Assembly (NCBI GenBank): GCA_963822175.1
Contig: CAWGGJ010000003.1
Coordinates: 310,001-374,000, forward strand
DNA from: FEB-25 sp963822175
GTDB lineage: Bacteria > Chloroflexota > Anaerolineae > Anaerolineales > UBA4823
Direction of reading: 5' to 3'
Length of the DNA stretch: 64,000 nt
Shown here: positions 28,857 through 36,710 of the stretch, one piece after another
How the letters are laid out: each line of letters begins with the position of its first letter
How positions within the stretch are numbered: position 1 is the first letter of the stretch
Position numbers and translations under genes: made by a program
The notes under the pieces: generated by a model
The model's input: the letters and a program-made list of their open reading frames with translations, nothing else
What the model was told of the DNA's origin: nothing
Databases searched by the model: none

Positions 28857-29933
28857 ATGTCTAAAACCTCCACCAGCAGGAATGACGATACGGATAAATC
28901 GCCCACCCGCATACTTGGCATTGAAACTTCGTGTGATGAAACTGCTGCGGCTGTTGTTGAGGATGGCCGGCTGATCCATTCGAGTGTGGTCGCTTCTCAG
29001 GTAGAATTACACGCTCAATTTGGAGGAATTTTCCCTGAAGTGGCTTCCAGGCAGCATATCAAGACCATCTATCCCGTCATCGATCAGGCTTTACAGCAAG
29101 CACACCTGACCATTAGTGACCTGGACGCGATCGCAGTTACACGTGGCCCGGGTTTACCAGGCTCATTAGTGGTTGGCATGAACGCTGCCAAAGGACTGTC
29201 TTTGGGTAGTGGTCTTCCCATGATTGGTGTCAGTCACCTGGAGGGGCACCTTTACTCTGCCTGGCTCTATAAACCTGATACCAATCCACCGGAGCAACCA
29301 GAATTTCCACTTATCGCCCTGATCGTGTCAGGCGGGCACACTGAGCTCGTCCTGATGAATGGTCATCTGCAATATCAGCATCTTGGTGCGACCCTTGACG
29401 ATGCGGCTGGGGAGGCTTTTGATAAAGTAGCCCGCCTGCTGGGATTGGAATATCCCGGGGGACCTTCAATCCAGAATGCTTCGATTGACGGAAATCCACT
29501 GGCATTTAATTTTCCCCGTGCCTGGTTGGAAGATAGTTGGGATTTTTCATTCAGCGGCTTAAAAACTGCTGTGATGCGTGAAGTTCGCCAGATAGATGGA
29601 ACCAATAAAACTTTGCCGGTCGCAGACCTGGCTGCCAGCTTCCAGGGAGCAGTGGTCGATGTGCTGGTTACAAAAACCATCAAGGCGGCTAAAGAATATT
29701 CAGCAAAAAATATCATTGTGGCGGGTGGTGTATCAGCCAACCGAGCTTTGCGCCACTCGATTCAAATTCGAGCTACTTGCCCGTTGCATATCCCCCCAAC
29801 CTGGCTATGTACAGATAATGCTGCCATGATCGCTGGTGCTGCCTACTACAGGTTTATACAAGGCCAGCGCGACCAGCTTGATATGGATGTGCTCCCCAAC
29901 TGGCCACTATCTGAAGTACCAGCTCCAATCTAA
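28857..29933 (+). CDS. tsaD: tRNA t6A37 threonylcarbamoyltransferase TsaD
   Basis: TsaD (Kae1/Gcp family) transfers the threonylcarbamoyl group from TC-AMP to A37 of tRNAs that read ANN codons. Metal-binding H-L-E-G-H (near residue 130) and the nucleotide-binding S-G-G-H-T-E segment (near 157) are present, with the E-T-S-C-D-E-T N-terminus. ATG 28857 with GAGGGAG before it is preferred over TTG 28842. TsaC is encoded convergently just downstream; TsaB and TsaE are not in the window. Confidence 0.95.
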   Translation: MSKTSTSRNDDTDKSPTRILGIETSCDETAAAVVEDGRLIHSSVVASQVELHAQFGGIFPEVASRQHIKTIYPVIDQALQQAHLTISDLDAIAVTRGPGLPGSLVVGMNAAKGLSLGSGLPMIGVSHLEGHLYSAWLYKPDTNPPEQPEFPLIALIVSGGHTELVLMNGHLQYQHLGATLDDAAGEAFDKVARLLGLEYPGGPSIQNASIDGNPLAFNFPRAWLEDSWDFSFSGLKTAVMREVRQIDGTNKTLPVADLAASFQGAVVDVLVTKTIKAAKEYSAKNIIVAGGVSANRALRHSIQIRATCPLHIPPTWLCTDNAAMIAGAAYYRFIQGQRDQLDMDVLPNWPLSEVPAPI

Positions 29934-29978
29934 ACTTATTTCAATTTTCGGTAAAAAATTAGGAAGGCTGCCTTTTAA

Positions 29979-30028
29979 ACTCAAATCGCCCTCTGAGATG
30001 GCTCCAATCTCATTGGGCGAGTTTGAGT
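29979..30028. terminator. Long stem-loop between convergent tsaD and tsaC
   Basis: A long imperfect hairpin: outer arms ACTCAAATCGCCC and GGGCGAGTTTGAGT (one extra base) and inner arms TGAGAT/ATCTCA around a 7-nt loop. It lies midway between two convergent genes and may serve both, although neither side has a strong T-run. Confidence 0.5.
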
Positions 30029-30109
30029 GAGGAGAATGCAACTATCATTATATACACGCAGCTAAAAATGGCATGAAGATAGATTAAAAATATCGTGAGA
30101 AGATTGCCA

Positions 30110-30730
30110 TCAGTCGAGTAGCGCTGCTTTCAGATCCTCCAGAGTGATCGGCCCCTGGCGTAATATCGACAATGAAGATAAAAAACAATCCACCACGGTA
30201 GAAGGAACGCCACCATTGGTTGTTCCACCGTCCAGGATCAGATGCACCCGTCCATTTAATTGCCTGAACACTTCATTAGCAGTAGTGGCATTATCCTGCC
30301 CGGATATATTGGCGGATGTAACCGCCAAGGGGCCAATTTTCCGCAGCAGTGTCAGCGCAATGGGATGATCCGGCATACGCACACCAATTGACCCATCCGG
30401 TGAAAGTGCATCTGGTAAGGTAGGTAGTTTTGGTACGACCAGTGTTAGTGGACCTGGCCAAAAGTGATGTGCGAGTCGCTCAGCTACCTCATTGAATTGC
30501 GCAACCACCCTTTTTAGGTCAGCATATTCAGCAATTAAGATAGCAATGGCTCGGGTATTATTCCGCCCTTTTGCTGAGAATAACCCCTCTACATACTCTT
30601 CCTTGAATGGTAGGGCTGCCAAACCATAAACTGTATCAGTTGGAAAGGCAACCAAACCACCATGCTGTAATACATCAGCAGCATGATTAATTGCGCTGGG
30701 ATGCTCTGCTTTCAGTAACTCGGTTTTCAT
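30110..30730 (-). CDS. tsaC: L-threonylcarbamoyladenylate synthase (TsaC/Sua5/YrdC family)
   Basis: This enzyme makes threonylcarbamoyl-AMP from threonine, bicarbonate and ATP, the first step of t6A synthesis completed by TsaD. The 206-residue protein shows the family core: F-P-T-D-T-V-Y-G-L-A near residue 30, the K-G-R basic motif near 52, and S-A-N-I-S-G near 140. It is the short form without the Sua5 C-terminal domain. The start at 30730 matches the conserved N-terminus; the frame extends upstream to 30805 but would overlap the methyltransferase gene. Confidence 0.9.
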   Translation of the reverse strand: MKTELLKAEHPSAINHAADVLQHGGLVAFPTDTVYGLAALPFKEEYVEGLFSAKGRNNTRAIAILIAEYADLKRVVAQFNEVAERLAHHFWPGPLTLVVPKLPTLPDALSPDGSIGVRMPDHPIALTLLRKIGPLAVTSANISGQDNATTANEVFRQLNGRVHLILDGGTTNGGVPSTVVDCFLSSLSILRQGPITLEDLKAALLD

Positions 30731-30776
30731 ACGAAGAACTACCTGGATTATACCCTTGCAGGTCAAGTTTGCATAA

Positions 30777-31400
30777 TCACGCGATTCCACTGGAGAACAA
30801 TCCAAATCCAGGACCTATCTTCAATACACCTGCTGTATATCTCATCTCAGCATACGCGTATAATTCCTGGGTCTCTGCCTCCGTCCAACGGTGGTTCGTC
30901 TCAGCCCGCCTAGCCCAATTGATCAAAGTATCCCTTGCCATCCCCTCGAGACCTCTTTCTTGCGCAAAAGCAATTGCCGCTTGCTCATTTAGTTTCTGTG
31001 ATGGATTAAGCATTGCCAGTTTTCCACCAGGTCGCAGGAGTCGCTTCATTTCAATCAAAACAAGGCTGGGTTGGGGTACCAAAAACAGCAAATTTGTCGC
31101 TGTGATTAGATCAAATGTTTGGAAATTAAATGGCAACCAAAATCCATCCGCCACGGCAATGGCTGGATGGAGCGGTGATGGTCGAAACATTTGCGGGTCG
31201 ATATCCACACCTACTGCCCTGCAGCCAAGGCGTGAAAATATGGCTGGTAGAATACCAGGACCACAGCCCACATCCAGGGTCAACCAGCCAGGTTGGGGAT
31301 CACACCATCCAGCAAAATCGTGTAAAGTCTTACCCCAGCCAGTTTGAGTTTGTAATTCTAAAAAATAATCCGCATCTTTGGGAAGCATAGCCTTAATCAC
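30777..31400 (-). CDS. SAM-dependent methyltransferase
   Basis: A 207-residue class I methyltransferase. The SAM-binding motif L-D-V-G-C-G-P-G lies near residue 42, followed by an acidic strand end (G-V-D-I-D-P near 66) and a post-II region with L-L-R-P-G-G-K-L near 128. It most resembles type 11 small-molecule or quinone methyltransferases; the substrate is unknown. It begins with GTG overlapping the coaX stop by 8 bp, so it is part of the pan/coaX operon, with no visible metabolic reason. Confidence 0.8.
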   Translation of the reverse strand: MIKAMLPKDADYFLELQTQTGWGKTLHDFAGWCDPQPGWLTLDVGCGPGILPAIFSRLGCRAVGVDIDPQMFRPSPLHPAIAVADGFWLPFNFQTFDLITATNLLFLVPQPSLVLIEMKRLLRPGGKLAMLNPSQKLNEQAAIAFAQERGLEGMARDTLINWARRAETNHRWTEAETQELYAYAEMRYTAGVLKIGPGFGLFSSGIA

Positions 31401-32166
31401 TGGTATGGTTCATTTCCCAGATCATCTGCAGTCCATCCAGGGTCAACCAGGGCGCAATGATCTGGAGGACTTTCGTTTCGTTCGCCAGCACGTCTGCCAG
31501 GCCGCCTGTGGCAATCACCTTCATTTTCGGACCCAGCTCCTGCCTGAACCGTGCCACCATTCCTTCCACCAATCCAACATAACCATACAATAACCCGGAT
31601 TGCATCGAATGTACCGTATTTCGTCCGATCACTGAAGGGGGTTTTTGCAGGTCGACCCGTGGAAGTTTTGCCGTGCGTTGGAATAATGCATCTGCTGCAA
31701 TACCAATTCCTGGTGCAATCGCCCCCCCAAGATAATCTCCATTTTCTGCAATGGCATCAAAGGTCGTCGCGGTACCAAAGTCAACCACGCAAGCAGGGGT
31801 TCCATAAAGGTTTAAGACTGCCACAGCGTCTACAATGCGATCTGCTCCAACTGCTCGGGGTTCTTCATATCGCACACGCACACCGGTTTTCACCCCCGCA
31901 TCCACCACCAGTGGATCTTTATTAAGGTATTGTCTGCAGGCCTCGATGATTTTTCCAGTAATCGGTGGCACCACAGATGCCATGCAGATTCCGGTGACTT
32001 CCTCAGGGGTAAAGCCTGCATGTTCCAACAAGCCGATCAGCTGTAAACCATATTCATCTGGCATGTGGTCATACGCTGTGGCCAGGCGCCAGCGCGAACC
32101 CAGGTCTTTCCCCTGGTACAACCCCAGGGTAATATTCGTGTTCCCGATATCAATGGTTAGCAACAT
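31393..32166 (-). CDS. coaX: Type III pantothenate kinase
   Basis: CoaX phosphorylates pantothenate in the first committed step of coenzyme A synthesis. It is an ASKHA-fold kinase without CoA feedback inhibition and needs a monovalent cation. The 257-residue protein shows D-I-G-N-T-N near residue 5 and the D-F-G-T-A-T-T-F-D phosphate loop near 124. It lies downstream of panC in an operon that supplies its substrate. Confidence 0.95.
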   Translation of the reverse strand: MLLTIDIGNTNITLGLYQGKDLGSRWRLATAYDHMPDEYGLQLIGLLEHAGFTPEEVTGICMASVVPPITGKIIEACRQYLNKDPLVVDAGVKTGVRVRYEEPRAVGADRIVDAVAVLNLYGTPACVVDFGTATTFDAIAENGDYLGGAIAPGIGIAADALFQRTAKLPRVDLQKPPSVIGRNTVHSMQSGLLYGYVGLVEGMVARFRQELGPKMKVIATGGLADVLANETKVLQIIAPWLTLDGLQMIWEMNHTSD

Positions 32167-32219
32167 GGTAGCCTCATTTCATGATTATTTAGCACTCTGG
32201 AATATTTTAAGATAACTTC

Positions 32220-33053
32220 TCAAAGGATGATATTATCAATCAGCCGCGTTTTTCCAATCAGCACCGCCAACGAAATCAAAACTCGCTCCACCTTCCCATC
32301 TAATTCCTGAAGGGTATCTGGATGCGCACAAGATACATATTCCACTTTCACCATCGGTTCACTTGCTAAAGTATCCAGCACCAGATTGCGTAGCACTTTT
32401 GCTTCCCGCTCACCATTTTCGATATGCATCCTTGGCGTGTAAATAGCGATCGGGAGAGGACCAACTGCCGCCTGTCTCTCACCTGGAGAAAGATAGACAT
32501 TTCGGCTGGACATTGCCAGACCATCGGGTTCGCGCACCGTGGGGCAGACAACGATTTCGATCGGAAAATTCATGTCCTGTGTCATCCGCCGAATGACTAC
32601 CGCTTGTTGGGCATCCTTCTGCCCAAAATATGCCCTTTGTGGAAGAGCTGCATTGAAAAGCTTTGCCACAACCGTTGTCACCCCTCGAAAATGCCCCGGC
32701 CTCATCGCACCTTCCAATGGTTTTGTGACTTCATCCACAGTAACCCAGGTTTGGTAGCCCTTAGGATACATTACCTCATTGGTTGGAGTCCAAACCAGAT
32801 CGGTCCCTGCTGGTCCGAGCATATCCAGGTCTCGTTGTAAATCGCGTGGATATTTACTCAGGTCCTCCCGCGGCGCAAATTGTGTCGGGTTGACAAAGAT
32901 ACTGACAACTACACTGGCGCATTCCATGCGTGCCTGCCTGACCATTGATAGATGCCCTTCATGTAAGTAGCCCATGGTCGGTACAAGACCAACTGGTTCT
33001 TTTAATTCACTCCGCCTCTGCCGCATCTCATCCAGGGTTACAACGATTTTCAT
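32220..33053 (-). CDS. panC: Pantothenate synthetase
   Basis: PanC condenses pantoate with beta-alanine using ATP to give pantothenate. The family signatures P-T-M-G-Y-L-H-E-G-H-L (near residue 24) and the F-G-Q-K-D-A-Q-Q segment (near 147) are clear. Length (277 residues) is normal. It sits between panE and coaX on the minus strand, with a 9-bp gap to panE. No panD (aspartate decarboxylase) gene is in the window. Confidence 0.95.
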   Translation of the reverse strand: MKIVVTLDEMRQRRSELKEPVGLVPTMGYLHEGHLSMVRQARMECASVVVSIFVNPTQFAPREDLSKYPRDLQRDLDMLGPAGTDLVWTPTNEVMYPKGYQTWVTVDEVTKPLEGAMRPGHFRGVTTVVAKLFNAALPQRAYFGQKDAQQAVVIRRMTQDMNFPIEIVVCPTVREPDGLAMSSRNVYLSPGERQAAVGPLPIAIYTPRMHIENGEREAKVLRNLVLDTLASEPMVKVEYVSCAHPDTLQELDGKVERVLISLAVLIGKTRLIDNIIL

Positions 33054-33062
33054 CGATCATCC

Positions 33063-33959
33063 TCACTCATGATTATCCATACTACGTACAAGCTGCCATA
33101 GCATCCGGTTAACCGGTGTAGCAATGCCTGATTTTTCACCATATTGAACAATCGCTCCATTAATTGCCTCAATTTCAGTGAGTCTGCCGCCCAGTACATC
33201 CTGCAGCATCGAGGAGAGATTGGAGGCGGTTTTTCGAGCAACATCCTCCACTGCCATCACCGGATCGGTGTAGGGAAGATTGATACCCAGCTTCTCAGCC
33301 ACCATTGCAGCTTCAAGTGCAGCTTCAGCCAAGAGCTCCCTTGCTGAAGGTCGCTCCAGTAGCTCACCATTTGGCACCCTCAATATTGCTGTCAATGGGT
33401 TGATGGCTGCATTGATCACCAACTTGCCCCACAATAGCGCTGTTGGATCAGATACCTCGTCCACTTGGAATCCAGCGTTTTCTAATATCTCGCCAATACC
33501 CCCAAGATTAGGATGGGCTTCGATTGACACCACGCCTGTTCCGGTGAATTGGACAAACCCAGGTTCCAACATTCGAGCGCCAACTGTGGTAACCCCCATT
33601 GAACCCTCTCCTTGCCAAGTGATTCGAGCCAGGATTTCATAATTACCCAATCCATTTTGTAAGGTCAGGACGATCCCGTCTTCCGAAATGCAGTCTTCAA
33701 GCTGCTGAGCTGTTCGCTCGGTTTGCCAGGATTTCACCAGTACCAGGGATTGTTTAAACTCTCCCACGCAGGTGTCACCTTCCATCACCTCCACAGGAAA
33801 GCTCTGGGTGCTGCCATCCAGGTCCAGCAGGCGTACTCCGTGCTTCCGAAGGGCAGCCAGTCCATCTGGCCAGTTGCCCAACATGACCACTTCAGTACCT
33901 GAGCTGGCAAGCCGGGCTGCAAACAAGCAGGCTAATGCGCCAGTCCCTGCAATTAGCAA
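33063..33959 (-). CDS. panE: 2-dehydropantoate 2-reductase
   Basis: PanE reduces ketopantoate to pantoate with NADPH. The N-terminal Rossmann motif I-A-G-T-G-A-L-A-C starts immediately after the proposed TTG start. The catalytic Lys lies in the K-L-V-I-N-A-A-I-N-P-L-T segment near residue 168. The frame is open upstream to 34052, but that would overlap panB by about 80 bp and add non-family residues. TTG at 33959 gives an 11-bp gap to panB, with AGGGGG as ribosome binding site. Length (298 residues) is then typical. Confidence 0.9.
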   Translation of the reverse strand: MLIAGTGALACLFAARLASSGTEVVMLGNWPDGLAALRKHGVRLLDLDGSTQSFPVEVMEGDTCVGEFKQSLVLVKSWQTERTAQQLEDCISEDGIVLTLQNGLGNYEILARITWQGEGSMGVTTVGARMLEPGFVQFTGTGVVSIEAHPNLGGIGEILENAGFQVDEVSDPTALLWGKLVINAAINPLTAILRVPNGELLERPSARELLAEAALEAAMVAEKLGINLPYTDPVMAVEDVARKTASNLSSMLQDVLGGRLTEIEAINGAIVQYGEKSGIATPVNRMLWQLVRSMDNHE

Positions 33960-33969
33960 ATGCCACCCC

Positions 33970-34896
33970 CTAGCTATCCACCCGTTCACGAATGAGTAAA
34001 CTTGGGCTGGATACCTTGAGCCTTTCTTCCAGGGAGTGCCATTCGATATCACTCATTTCTACGCTGTGTTCCGCATCCGGGAAGGTATTTGCTTTGATAT
34101 CAGTTTTAAATTCGGTAAATGCCCTCCTCATCTCACCTGCAAGGTCAGCATACTTCTTGACAAACCTGGGTGTAAAGCGTTCAAATATCCCCAGAAGGTC
34201 ATGGGTCACCAGCACCTGCCCATCGCAACCAGCACCAGCACCGATCCCAATGGTTGGGATATCCAGGCATTTTGAAACCAATTCGGCAAGCCTGGCTGGA
34301 ATCGACTCAAGCACCAGGCTGAAACAACCTGCCTCTTGTAGGATTTGAGCATCTTCGATTAATTTATATGCAGTCTCTGCACTACGACCTTGGGGTCGAA
34401 AACCACCTAATTGGTGCACGCTCTGGGGTGTTAAACCCAGGTGACCCATCACCGGGATCCCTGCGTTCACGATTGCCTGTATCGTTTCTGCCCTATCCCT
34501 GCCACCTTCCAGTTTGATGGCGTTCATCCCACCTTCCTGCAAGAAACGCCCTGCATTCCTTACCGCCTCCACCGTGGAAACCTGATAGGACATAAACGGC
34601 ATGTCACCGACCAGCAGGGCATATTTCGCCCCGCGTGCCACTGCCTTACAATGATGGATCATCTCATCCATGGTCACCGGCAGGGTGCTTTCATATCCCA
34701 AAACCACCATCCCCAGAGAATCACCCACAAGGATGATATCCAAACCCACCTGGTCCATCACCAGGGCGGTTGGGTAGTCATAGGCAGTCAGCATCGAAAT
34801 CACCTCATGGCGCGTTTTCATCGCCTGGATGAGGTGAACGGTGACCTTCTTTCGATCTTCGGATGGGGTTACTGGTGGAGTATGAATTGTTGACAT
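33970..34896 (-). CDS. panB: 3-methyl-2-oxobutanoate hydroxymethyltransferase
   Basis: PanB adds a hydroxymethyl group from methylene-tetrahydrofolate to alpha-ketoisovalerate, giving ketopantoate. The M-L-T-A-Y-D-Y-P segment near residue 37 and the V-G-D-S-L-G-M metal/substrate motif near 56 are family hallmarks. At 308 residues it is slightly longer than usual, mostly at the C-terminus. AGGAGGG precedes the ATG. It is the first gene of the panB-panE-panC-coaX-methyltransferase-tsaC operon. A TATAAT hexamer on the minus strand at 34993-34998 may be its -10 box, without a good -35. Confidence 0.95.
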   Translation of the reverse strand: MSTIHTPPVTPSEDRKKVTVHLIQAMKTRHEVISMLTAYDYPTALVMDQVGLDIILVGDSLGMVVLGYESTLPVTMDEMIHHCKAVARGAKYALLVGDMPFMSYQVSTVEAVRNAGRFLQEGGMNAIKLEGGRDRAETIQAIVNAGIPVMGHLGLTPQSVHQLGGFRPQGRSAETAYKLIEDAQILQEAGCFSLVLESIPARLAELVSKCLDIPTIGIGAGAGCDGQVLVTHDLLGIFERFTPRFVKKYADLAGEMRRAFTEFKTDIKANTFPDAEHSVEMSDIEWHSLEERLKVSSPSLLIRERVDS

Positions 34897-35705
34897 GGTA
34901 CCCTCCTTTCGTCATTATGGTAGGGGCCAGATAAAATATTGCTTCTATTTATCGTGCTAGCATCCCAGTCACAGATGATCTGGGTGAAAATTATTATACT
35001 ATTAATAAAGCAGGATAAGACCATCCAATAGTCCTTCTGGCAATAATTCTTGTCGATGCAGCAAGACCAGCAACCGTTTTACAGATATCGCGAGCTGAGA
35101 CCTGATGAGAGCCTACGTTGTTCCTTGATATCGCTCGCATAGATCGCTCGCGATACTACGTCGCAAAGATCGCTCCTTGAACGAATAAAAACGAATATGT
35201 TTTAATATGGGGGGCTCAGGAGTATCGATCGATGGTTTGACGAAAATAATTGAACCATAAATTCAAAAGCATTCAATTCATTGAAAAGGCGAGTTATTGA
35301 TACAGGAAATGAGTCCATAAATAGATGGGGCAAGACCGGATGATCATATAGGCGTGATCCTCCGAGCCTATTATAGCACATATGTTCTAATTCCACAAGG
35401 GGTTTAAGAAAATTGGGGGGATGAATTTGTACAATAATATGGATCCCCCCAGACATATGGGGAGCGAGAGCAGGTAACCTGGCAGACTAATGTGATCACA
35501 AGACCCAGCTCTGGGGTTCTTGTATGGGCGGAATAAGATTTGGAATGAATTTGGCATGCTCAACGCAACAAACCAACTACGCTATCCCTTGTGTCGAAGA
35601 CCGAAATTGGTATGATCCATCCACCTTGAGTATCGTTTTTAGAAAAATAAGCCAAATGTTTTCAGTACTGCCGACCTGGCTTTAAATCTTTAATCAGTCG
35701 TCAGA
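34897..35705. other. 809-bp stretch without recognisable gene
   Basis: No convincing gene. An 84-codon open frame on the minus strand (35202-35456) lacks family features or a ribosome binding site and is rejected. A well-formed minus-strand promoter-like pair is present: TTGTGG (35393-35398), 17-bp spacer, TATAAT (35370-35375), followed by GGAGG and a frame of only 17 codons. Short repeats of the type TATCGCGAGC/GCTCGCGATA form an inverted repeat (35086-35095 and 35146-35155). The stretch looks like debris at the edge of the accessory island. Confidence 0.5.
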
Positions 35706-36078
35706 TTAAAATTTCTCCCGGTAAAACTTACGCACAATAATCGCGTGATGCAACGCTTCTACAGCTTCATCTTTGTAAATTGTTTGTCCTGGGTAGCGAA
35801 CTCCTATCGCATACCCATTCAAGCTTTAATATCTGTTTCAAGATCAATAAACTTGGGCTCGAAAGGTAGGCAATATTTAATAAGTCGACCAGGTCATGTG
35901 TGCGAGGTATAGCCTCTTCGTGTTCTTGTAAAAATGCCTATATATACTTCTCAGCCATTTGTTGCGCATGAAAACAAACTGCATTGTAATTCGTGGAATT
36001 TCGAGCGTACCTCTCCCGCCTGGCAGTCACAAAATCTCCTTCTGCTTTTTCCACCCACTCAGCAGTTAGGGGCTTCAT
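35706..36078 (-). pseudogene. HEPN-domain toxin-like gene, broken (three lesions)
   Basis: Translation of the minus strand gives a HEPN-domain protein in pieces. It starts M-K-P-L-T-A-E-W-V at 36078, overlapping the MNT gene by 20 bp. TAG interrupts codon 47 (35938-35940) inside A-E-K-Y-I-*-A-F-L-Q-E-H. The frame continues to D-L-L-N-I-A, then a 1-nt deletion near 35871 moves to L-P-F-E-P-K-F-I-D. A second deletion near 35822 moves to L-N-G-Y-A-I-G-V-R-Y-P-G, ending R-E-K-F-stop at 35706. HEPN proteins paired with MNT proteins are RNase toxins; this copy cannot make a full protein. Confidence 0.85.
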
Positions 36079-36424
36079 AAAGGACTCTACCATGGTTGAT
36101 GATTTCATTCACGAAGGGATCACCCAATTGTAGTCTTTGAGCCAGGCGGTAAGGTGAATATACGAGTAAATCCAGCCCAAAGCGATACGTTATCGCTTTG
36201 AGTATTTCTACTGCCTGACGTGTTTCATTTAATTTAGTTTCCATAACCACCAACAGATCTACATCACTTTCTGGTTTTGGATTTCCATATCCATAAGAAC
36301 CGAATAAAACAATACGGCTTGGATGAAAAAGCGTTACAATTTGCTTCACAACATCTTCTATTGCAGAGAAAGGGATTCTTTCCCGTACATTTATTGGTGG
36401 GACTAATAATGCGACTTCATTCAT
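36059..36424 (-). CDS. MNT-type minimal nucleotidyltransferase (MntA-like antitoxin)
   Basis: A 121-residue nucleotidyltransferase with the complete active-site pattern G-S-Y-G-Y-G ... D-V-D-L-L-V-V (G-S-x10-D-x-D) near residues 44-60. In MNT-HEPN toxin-antitoxin pairs, MntA neutralises the HEPN RNase by adding AMP groups. Here the MNT gene is intact while its HEPN partner, overlapping by 20 bp downstream, is destroyed. ATG 36424 matches the usual family N-terminus; an alternative ATG at 36469 has a better ribosome binding site (AGAGGG) and would add 15 residues. The frame also runs upstream through the tRNA fragment, which is not coding. Confidence 0.8.
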   Translation of the reverse strand: MNEVALLVPPINVRERIPFSAIEDVVKQIVTLFHPSRIVLFGSYGYGNPKPESDVDLLVVMETKLNETRQAVEILKAITYRFGLDLLVYSPYRLAQRLQLGDPFVNEIINHGRVLYEAPNC

Positions 36425-36501
36425 GCAATTATTATACATTAAGCTCGGAATATAGATACGACAAGTCATGCAATACCCTCTTGTTATATTAAAAATAATT
36501 G

Positions 36502-36545
36502 TGGGCGAAGCAGGACTCGAACATACGACCCGTTCTGTGTAAGAG
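36502..36545 (-). tRNA. 3' fragment of a tRNA-Val(UAC) gene
   Basis: On the minus strand the sequence runs from a C-TTAC-AC anticodon loop (anticodon UAC, Val) through a variable loop, a T-arm with GTTCGAGTC and a 3' acceptor strand TTCGCCCA followed by CA. The 5' half (acceptor, D-arm, 5' anticodon stem) is missing. Pairing to the left of about tRNA position 30 fails and the adjoining sequence is not tRNA-like. The anticodon-loop breakpoint resembles the attachment-site remnant left by tRNA-targeting integrases, or a deletion. It cannot be a functional tRNA. Confidence 0.75.
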
Positions 36546-36710
36546 TGGGGTGTAGGTTGTCCATTAAAGTCTGGCACCTATCTATGATGGTAGGATATAC
36601 AATTTTTCGACTTCTGTGGAAGAAAACTAATATATAATCAAATTAATAATGGATTAAATATAATATCTGCATTATTGAGAGACCGATAAATCAAGCTAAA
36701 GGAGGGCGAG

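Noticed and set aside
32189..32197. TTAGCACTC, half of a CIRCE heat-shock operator
   Set aside because: The second half GAGTGCTAA at 9-bp distance is absent, and the site lies upstream of coaX, not of a chaperone gene.
35202..35456. 84-codon open frame on the minus strand
   Set aside because: No ribosome binding site, no family resemblance, low-complexity composition. It is chance in a gene-free stretch.
36424..36577. Upstream extension of the MNT reading frame to 36577
   Set aside because: It would run through the tRNA-Val fragment. The family N-terminus starts at 36424 (possibly 36469).
36546..36610. An insertion-sequence end next to the tRNA fragment (TGTAGGTTGTCCATTAAAG...)
   Set aside because: It looks like a possible element terminus, but no inverted partner, target duplication or transposase was found, so it is not annotated as a mobile element.
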